A DNA stretch of 64,000 nucleotides. Origin: Athripsodes cinereus (taxonomy: Eukaryota; Arthropoda; Insecta; Trichoptera; Leptoceridae). Position 1 is the stretch's first letter, and each line of letters starts with the position of its first letter. A program made the translations under genes and the position numbers. The notes below the pieces were generated by a model. It was given only the letters and a program-made list of their open reading frames with translations. It had not been told where the DNA came from and ran no database searches. This document shows, in pieces, positions 58,171 to 64,000 of the stretch. The stretch is taken from the NCBI GenBank assembly GCA_947579605.1, contig OX388318.1, positions 7,130,001 through 7,194,000 of the forward strand, given 5' to 3'.

Positions 58171-58862
58171 AGTAGGAACAATTTTTGTTTTTTTGTTTTA
58201 TTATATCTAATACAATTTTTTTTAAAATAACACTATATATTTAAGACAGGTAAGGGCATTGCATTCAAAACATGATATCTCCAGAATAATAGAGAACTTT
58301 TAAATAAAGTTGCTGAATAATAACAGATGTTACACTTTTTGCAAATTAAACAAATTGATCTATATAATATCTTTAGTATAAGAAATAAGATTCATTAGCT
58401 TTATTTTGTAATCTTACAAGGATCGTCAGGATCAGCTTGTATGTACTCGATCACAATTGTATTAATAAGTGTCAATTAAGCCTTTGCTTCTATGCTATAA
58501 ATAGATTTGTAATTGCACATTCTCTGTGTTCATAATGGATTGACATTACATCAACAGTATCATTACATAGATAAATTATTATTTATTTATAGTCATGAGT
58601 TATACTGAGATCTGAGAAAATAGTCACATACAATTCCAGTCTAAGTTTCACAGAAGAAATCATTATAAAGTTATAAAACATGAAGATCACGGGTAGGTAC
58701 ATATATAGTAGGCAGATAATAATTGTTTTCTGTGAATTTTGTCTCACACACTATGCAATTTTCTACGATTACAATCATAACAAACATGTTATTTTCATGG
58801 GTGTATCTCCTTGACATTGAAAATGAGTGTCATACACTGAGAAAAATACTCAAAACGAATCA
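58171..58862. other. AT-rich non-coding DNA
   Basis: Nothing recognised. Confidence 0.4.
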
Positions 58863-59055
58863 TTGGTACAGTACTATCAGATTAGGACCAGAAATCGTAC
58901 AAACGATTCATTGGTATAAATCTATGATATTAACTCTTCGCAAACAAATCATTGGTATATTTACCAACAACTTGTTTGCGAAGAGTTAATATTATAGATT
59001 CGTACTAATGCATCGTTTGTACGATCTCTGGTCCTAATCTGATAGTACGTACCAG
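58863..59055. mobile_element. Foldback MITE with ~85-bp arms
   Basis: The left arm (58863-58947: TTGGTACAGTACTATCAGAT, TAGGACCAGAAATCGTACAA, TTAACTCTTCGCAAACAA) is complementary, with few mismatches, to the right arm (58973-59055: TTGTTTGCGAAGAGTTAATA, TTTGTACGATCTCTGGTCCT, CTGATAGTACGTACC). The loop is about 25 bases. Nearly the whole element is one hairpin. There is no coding potential, and the target duplication was not resolved because the right side abuts another repeat. Confidence 0.7.
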
Positions 59056-59190
59056 GGATGTCGCGAATATTCGCATCCGCATCCGCAAATGCGGAGCTTC
59101 CGCATGTATTTGGACATCTGCATCCGCATCCGCATCCGCAATAATCGATGCGGATGTTCATGCGGATGCGGATGTAAGACAGGTTGCGAC
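59056..59190. repeat. CGGATG-type hexamer cluster, probable hAT-end remnant
   Basis: CAGGGATGTCGCGAATATTC is followed by repeated GCATCC hexamers, then their inverted form GGATGC. The centre reads GCATCCGCATCCGCATCCGC / ATGCGGATGTTCATGCGGAT. CAGGGATGTCGCG looks like a transposon end (hAT-like CAGRG start), but no matching opposite end was found. The inverted hexamers can fold into a hairpin. Confidence 0.4.
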
Positions 59191-60264
59191 AAGAAAGAAA
59201 TGGGGCGGGGTCGGCGAATGGCGCGTGCCGTTCGCACTTGACATTAACCAATGGGAACGAAAAAATTGGTGACAAGATCCGACGCGTTTTTATTTTTGCC
59301 GGTTTTATTATATTTTTGCAAATAACAAAAGAAGAAAAAAAATATTTAGCCAAAAAAATCATAATAGTATTTTATAGCAACAATTTCTTCACATATTTGA
59401 CAGTGGGGCCTACCAACTAAGCAGTCGCGTGCCTGCCATACATGCAAAAAAGCACAGCATGCCCATAGAATCTATGAAGAAAATATTGAAATCATCAAAA
59501 ACTAGTTTGAATTTGCCGCCAAACATTTCGTTGCAAAGAGAACAATTCACAAAAATATACGCAGCAAATATACAATTTTTGTAAGTTTTAGAGTTTTTAT
59601 CAAAAGCGCGTACTATTTGTATTGAAGTGCGTGTACAATCGATACGTTATTTTGACTTTTTTTAATAAAATCCAATAATTTACCGTGATAGCTAAATTAA
59701 TGGAATAGTAAGTTATTGCTTTATACGTTGCGTCTGGTCTCACTAACACACACTTAAATTTTAGTGTGAATACGTAGTAGGCAATGACGCGCCATATATG
59801 TGTATTATTGGGTATGTTTGGTTGTATGTGTGCAATCTTAAGGACAAAATAAGCAAGCATCTCAAAGAACGTTTGGGTGCATAATGTACCTATATGAGTA
59901 TGTTTTTATTTGTATTGGTTGTGTGATGATTGTGTGAGTCGTGCGTAACGTACTAGGCAGTTAAAAATAATTTGAAGGTAGATACTATGGGCAACCGCTA
60001 ATAGTTTTTAGACTTGAAAACGTTCTTCATAAAGGATTGATTAATATTATGATGGATGCGCGAGACAAAATAAATTGTATAGTAATTACGACATTTAACT
60101 TTAAAGTTACTTACATACTTAAAAATAGTATTTATTTGCATCGCAGACTTCTTGTATTTTATTTATTTATATTAAGGACCCATGAAGTCTTTGGCAAACA
60201 ATAGATCTCCCACTAAAGTTTTTAAGTGTCTTTTAAGAGACGTCGCATATAAACCATTTAATAT
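59191..60264. other. Non-coding DNA
   Basis: Contains a short GC-rich stretch at 59200-59270 (GGGGCGGGGTCGGCGAATGG). No gene or element recognised otherwise. Confidence 0.35.
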
Positions 60265-60638
60265 TGTAACGTAAATCGTTTTTCTATAACTTGTGTCAGG
60301 GAAAATAAAGTCTGAATTCAATTAAAAGAATGACATCTTGAAAATTAACAATTTATTTAAACGTTTTTATTTATTTACAATTATTATTTATTTAAAATAC
60401 ATATTACAACAACTATTATTTATATATACGTCACATATTATTACAGTTCACACAGATTTCTTATATATCCATTATATAACATCTTTCTTCCAGCCTATCT
60501 AGATCTTTCTTTTTTTATCCAAACCAAAACAACCACCTGTCATTATTTTCCAAACATTCCATAACCAAAAATAATATAAAAATTCAAATTCATTAAACTT
60601 CCAAACTTAAGTACCCTCCTAATGGTGATTACGTAACA
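60265..60638 (-). repeat. 3' LTR of the Ty3/gypsy element (374 bp)
   Basis: On the minus strand it starts TGTTACGTAATC right after the polypurine tract. Its inferred end on the plus strand is TGTAACGTAAATC at 60265, giving inverted termini TGTWACGTAAWTC of the TG...CA type. It is AT-rich and holds several AATAAA signals in minus orientation. The other LTR must lie beyond the right edge, so identity cannot be tested here. The left end is inferred from the inverted terminus. Confidence 0.6.
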
Positions 60639-60651
60639 TTGCCTCCCTCTT
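60639..60651 (-). other. Polypurine tract of the gypsy element
   Basis: AAGAGGGAGGCAA on the minus strand immediately precedes the LTR start TGTTACG and follows the Pol stop by 3 bases. It is the expected plus-strand primer site. Confidence 0.6.
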
Positions 60652-60654
60652 AAT

Positions 60655-63600
60655 TTAGTTCGTCCCGAACGAATTCTCTGGATGAAGATAGGAGCATCCT
60701 GAATCCTCTCTGCAATGTGAAGTCTTGAAGAAATAACAAGGTACAGACTTCTTGATGTTCTCACTATACCCTGGATTAAAACAACAAACTAAAACATTAA
60801 TTCCAGTATTACAGAAGATCTCTTCTATCATATTTCGAACAACTTTCCAATCCATACTGCCACTTATCCTTGGTATGCCGAGCTTCGTAAGATTCATTTG
60901 TAACATTTGATCCCGCAAACTTTGTAAACAGTGCCACATCTGAACATACTCTGTTTGTTCTTCAGGGATTGCTTTATTTACCATGTAAAATATATGTCGT
61001 TCCCCATGCTGTAGATGGACCGCTTCTCCAATTTTCAAACTCTTGGCCTTAATCTCTTCCAATATCCCGTACTTCTTCTTGAAAACTTTGGCTATGCCAT
61101 TAGTAAATTTTGCATTCTGAGCCAAGCAATGAGCCAAAACATAATCCTCTGGAGTGTCAAAAAGATCTTGCTCAACTTCGATAGTGACACCATGATGAAT
61201 TCTTCGTTGAGGCGTCTTCATAAACTCTTCAAAACTCTTCTCTTTACTTAGGACTTTACAGACTTGAACAATCGGGTTGTTTCCTTCACTTTTATTGTCT
61301 CCTAAAAACGGTGCTAAGCGATTGAAATGTACCACCCTCGGCTTGCCATTTGATTTTCGTCGTATTCGATAAATAACGTCATTTATTCTTTTAATCACCT
61401 CGTACGGTCCTTCCCAGGATTTTTGAAGCTTCGGTGAATAGCCTCGTCTCCGTTGAGGATTGAACAACCAAACAAAATCTCCAGCTTGATACCCTCCTTC
61501 CACAGCTTTGACATCATATCTTTCCTTCATCCTGTCACTAGCGACTTGAATATTAGCCCGCACACGTTCATGGATGTCGTTCATCTTTCTCCGAAGTTCC
61601 GATACATAATCTTCTCCAACAAGATCCTCTCCAGGCTTAGATCCATACTGCAAGTCGCAAGGTAACCGTAGTTCACGGCCAAAAATCACACTCGCCGGTG
61701 TTTGTCCCGTTGTCTCATGAATTGCCGAACGATAGGCCAATAAGAACAAGTGGATGTATTCGTCCCAATCCTTCTGATGATCAGACACCGCCTTCGACAG
61801 ATATTTTCCACATGTTCGATTCATTCGCTCCACCATTCCATCCGACTGTGGATGCAAAGCAGTTGTTCTCGTTTTTCGAATTCCCAATATCTCACATACT
61901 TGCTGAAATACGGCTGACTCAAAATTTCTTCCTTGATCCGAATGAAGCTCCAACGGTACTCCAAAACGACTTATCAGCTCTCTTACCAAGATTTCAGCAA
62001 CAGTGGTAGCCTCTTGATTTGGTAATGCATAGGCTTCTGTCCATTTACTAAAATAGTCCATTGCTACTAAAATATACTTGTTCCCTCTTTCAGTTGTGGG
62101 AAACGGTCCTGCTATGTCGATGGCTATTCTTTCAAATGGACTACCTACATTGTACTGTCTCATTGGCGCACGCCTCTGTTTTTGAGGTCCGTTCGAAGTA
62201 GCACAAGTCACACATCTTCTACACCAATCTTTTACATCTTCAGTGTAACGGACCCAATAAAATCTCTGACGAATCTTTTCTGTAGTCTTTTTAACTCCCA
62301 AGTGTCCACCAGACACATCATCGTGAAGCAGCTTAAGGACATCAGGAACTCTCTTCCTTGGAACCAATAGCTGTTGTTTCTGCTGTATTCCATCTTCACT
62401 TTCCAGAATACGTTTCAACAACCCGTTTTCCACAACTATGGATTGCCATTGTGCCCAATATGATTTAACATTTGGTGAACATGAAGCTATTTCTTCCCAT
62501 GAAGGTTTTCGATCATTTTCTTTCCACTGCATCAAAAGTCCAAGGTCAGGATCTTCCAACTGGTGCGCTCGAATTTCATCATCTTGCCAAAAATTATCGA
62601 TGACTGTAGTTCTACGAATCATGACGAACCTTTCCTCCGCTTTATTACAATGCTGGCAATCCTCTGGACATGGACGCCTTGACAGTGCATCAGCATTTTT
62701 ATGACGAAGTCCAGCTCGATGCTCAGAATCATAGTCATATTCTTGCAATCTTTCTATCCATCTTGCAACCTGACCTTCAGGATTCTTGAATCGTAACAGC
62801 CATACAAGCGCCGAATGATCTGTCCTTAAAAGAAATTTCCGTCCATATAGGTATTTGCGGAAGTGCTCAACTGACTTGATTACAGCAAGTAACTCTCTTC
62901 GCGTTACACAATAATTGCGTTCCGGCCTTGACAAAACTTTACTGAAGTACGCAATTACGCGTTCTTGACCATCCTGAACCTGAGATAGTACACTTCCAAT
63001 GCCGACGTTGCTTGCATCCGTATCCAGAATAAAATTCCCTTCGGCTCGAGGATAACTTAGAATCGGGGAATTAATCAATACCTTCTTCAATTCTTCAAAC
63101 GCGCATTGGCATTTTGAATCCCATATAAATTCATTACTTTCTTCTGTGAGTTTTGTCAATGGTTTAGCGATATCAGCGAAGCCCAAAACAAATCGCCGAT
63201 AGTAAGTGCTTAAGCCTAAAAAGCTTCTTACTTCATGCTTGTCTTTAGGTGTAGGCCAGTCTTGAACAGCTCTAATCTTCTCAGGATCCACCGCCACTCC
63301 TTCCTCAGAGACAACATGACCCAGATAGTTGACTTGTCTTCGGAACAATGTACATTTCTTAACATTGAGTTTCAAGTTGGCCGCTCTCAATCGTGAAAAC
63401 ACTTGTTCCAAATTTCGTAAGTGCTCCTCAAAACATTTTCCAAGCACGATGATGTCATCCAGGTACACTAAACAGGTCTCCCACGACAATCCTCTCAGCA
63501 CGCTTTCCATTAAACGCTCAAAAGTAGCTGGAGCGTTACAAAGTCCAAACGGCATAACAATGAACTGCCATAATCCACTTCCAATAGAGAATGCTGTTTT

Positions 63601-64000
63601 CTCTCTATCCTTAGGTTCCAGTCCAACCTGCCAATATCCACTCTTCAAATCCAACGTGGAAAAGATTTTACAGCCAGCCAATGTGTCCAACGTATCATCA
63701 ATACGAGGCAAAGGGTAACTGTCCTTCTTAGTAACATTATTAAGTTGGCGAAAATCAACACAGAACCGAGTTGAGCCATCCTTCTTCCTAACCAGCACTA
63801 CAGGTGAACACCATGGACTGCTTGACGGTTCTATTACCTTGTCCCGTTCCATATCTTGAATAATTTGATCTGCTTCCGCCCGTTTTGCTAAAGGTAATCT
63901 TCTGGGTACTTGACGAATGGGTCTTGCATCACCTGTGTCTATTCGATGACTAACAACACTTGTTCTTCCTTTGGGTTGACTTGGGTTCTCGAAGACATCC
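60655..64000 (-). CDS. Ty3/gypsy Pol polyprotein with C-terminal macrodomain and CCCH zinc finger (partial, runs off right edge)
   Basis: The frame is open from the window edge. Residues are numbered from the internal Met at 63852 (1065 residues to the stop); the true start and any protease or Gag lie beyond 64000. Reverse transcriptase covers about 1-200, with CVDFRQLN (31-38) and YLDD (130-133). RNase H follows, about 270-395 (TDAS 278-281, RREL, RTDHSAL 343-349). The integrase has an H-H-C-C finger (H510, H517, C547, C550), a DD35E core (D579, D639, E675) and a GPY motif (815-817). After about residue 887 a macrodomain-like region runs to about 1026: DLFDTPEDYVLAHCL, NGIAKVFKKKYG, GIPRISGSMDW. 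A C1039-x7-C1047-x5-C1053-x3-H1057 finger then follows. There is no Env. All catalytic motifs are intact. Confidence 0.93.
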   Translation of the reverse strand, partial: DVFENPSQPKGRTSVVSHRIDTGDARPIRQVPRRLPLAKRAEADQIIQDMERDKVIEPSSSPWCSPVVLVRKKDGSTRFCVDFRQLNNVTKKDSYPLPRIDDTLDTLAGCKIFSTLDLKSGYWQVGLEPKDREKTAFSIGSGLWQFIVMPFGLCNAPATFERLMESVLRGLSWETCLVYLDDIIVLGKCFEEHLRNLEQVFSRLRAANLKLNVKKCTLFRRQVNYLGHVVSEEGVAVDPEKIRAVQDWPTPKDKHEVRSFLGLSTYYRRFVLGFADIAKPLTKLTEESNEFIWDSKCQCAFEELKKVLINSPILSYPRAEGNFILDTDASNVGIGSVLSQVQDGQERVIAYFSKVLSRPERNYCVTRRELLAVIKSVEHFRKYLYGRKFLLRTDHSALVWLLRFKNPEGQVARWIERLQEYDYDSEHRAGLRHKNADALSRRPCPEDCQHCNKAEERFVMIRRTTVIDNFWQDDEIRAHQLEDPDLGLLMQWKENDRKPSWEEIASCSPNVKSYWAQWQSIVVENGLLKRILESEDGIQQKQQLLVPRKRVPDVLKLLHDDVSGGHLGVKKTTEKIRQRFYWVRYTEDVKDWCRRCVTCATSNGPQKQRRAPMRQYNVGSPFERIAIDIAGPFPTTERGNKYILVAMDYFSKWTEAYALPNQEATTVAEILVRELISRFGVPLELHSDQGRNFESAVFQQVCEILGIRKTRTTALHPQSDGMVERMNRTCGKYLSKAVSDHQKDWDEYIHLFLLAYRSAIHETTGQTPASVIFGRELRLPCDLQYGSKPGEDLVGEDYVSELRRKMNDIHERVRANIQVASDRMKERYDVKAVEGGYQAGDFVWLFNPQRRRGYSPKLQKSWEGPYEVIKRINDVIYRIRRKSNGKPRVVHFNRLAPFLGDNKSEGNNPIVQVCKVLSKEKSFEEFMKTPQRRIHHGVTIEVEQDLFDTPEDYVLAHCLAQNAKFTNGIAKVFKKKYGILEEIKAKSLKIGEAVHLQHGERHIFYMVNKAIPEEQTEYVQMWHCLQSLRDQMLQMNLTKLGIPRISGSMDWKVVRNMIEEIFCNTGINVLVCCFNPGYSENIKKSVPCYFFKTSHCREDSGCSYLHPENSFGTN
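60775..61194 (-). other. Macrodomain region of Pol (TARG1/OARD1-like), residues about 887-1026
   Basis: Domain-level annotation inside Pol. The segment order matches a TARG1-type macrodomain: V-E-Q-DLF strand and loop, LAHCLAQNAKFTNGIA (ADP-ribose loop equivalent of an N/C..G.GIA motif), the KVFKKKYG helix, a short EAVHLQHGERHIFYMVNK hairpin, a helix with LQSLRDQM, the GIPRISGSMDW loop, and an EIFCNTGINVLVCCF end. In TARG1 a Lys of the KKK cluster and an Asp in the P-R-I-x-x-x-x-D loop do the catalysis. The matching positions here are K925-K927 and D1001. The fold call is from pattern recognition, not a search. Confidence 0.7.

Noticed and set aside
59034..59362. Minus-strand frames with CGC/PHPHE-type repeats
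   Set aside because: The repeats arise from the CGGATG hexamers and the adjoining foldback, not from a protein-coding gene.
60655..61300. Possible Env or separate host gene after integrase
   Set aside because: The region is in frame with Pol, has no signal peptide or membrane segments, and its motifs fit a macrodomain and a CCCH finger instead.
61015..63718. Several plus-strand frames of 60-129 codons
   Set aside because: Antisense shadows of the gypsy Pol frame; no independent motif.

Overview
This is an AT-rich stretch of a eukaryotic, almost certainly insect, genome made mostly of transposable elements in non-coding DNA. The evidence is the mix of elements: RNase H-bearing I-type, RTE and R4/Dong-type LINEs, a Ty3/gypsy LTR element, pogo-, piggyBac- and hAT-like DNA elements, tRNA-derived SINEs and foldback MITEs. 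The order is not fixed by anything seen; Lepidoptera or Hemiptera both look possible. No complete host gene is visible. Two short exon-like pieces (about 4253-4383 and 55815-55908) are the only host coding candidates. No rRNA, true tRNA gene or CRISPR array was seen.

Layout. 1-11042: non-coding DNA with a short-interspersed repeat called family A here, a MITE-like inverted repeat (2472-2908), an RTE fragment split by a tRNA-derived SINE (4640-5010), a degenerate tandem repeat ending in a LINE-like tail (5660-6066), and a LINE RT scrap (8060-8180). 11043-16689: a complete I-type LINE with two intact ORFs, a poly(A) tail and perfect 14-bp target-site duplications. 16690-37640: AT-rich DNA with more family A and B repeats, an RTE fragment, a SINE, a foldback, a pogo-like transposase scrap and LINE remnants. 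37640-38705: a CR1/Jockey-like RT remnant interrupted by a 723-bp TTAA-flanked inverted-repeat element. 40505-46318: a SINE copy, a 5'-truncated RTE LINE holding its own small insertion, and a second RTE copy. 46910-48224: a TA-flanked pogo-like element with 24-bp inverted repeats and a decayed transposase C-terminus. 49384-50640: the C-terminal half of an R4/Dong-like LINE (zinc finger and restriction-like endonuclease) broken by one frameshift. 53005-59190: a second SINE type, two long foldbacks, a hAT-like MITE with an 8-bp target duplication, an LINE RT end and a CGGATG-rich patch. 60265-64000: the 3' part of a Ty3/gypsy element on the minus strand that runs off the right edge.

The most striking feature is the C-terminus of the gypsy Pol polyprotein. 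After reverse transcriptase, RNase H and a DD35E integrase with a GPY/F module, the same frame continues through a domain that reads as a TARG1/OARD1-type macrodomain (ADP-ribosyl hydrolase family), with the Lys cluster and catalytic-type Asp apparently kept, and then a C-x7-C-x5-C-x3-H zinc finger. The stop lies 16 bases from the inferred LTR. This suggests a retrotransposon carrying its own ADP-ribose-processing and RNA-binding modules.

A second system-level observation is that the RTE LINE and the non-coding families A and B all end in a similar segment (a CCCACTTG...CGTGA-type core followed by GTA/TAG-rich microsatellite). This is what is expected if the short families are SINE-like parasites of the RTE retrotransposition machinery.
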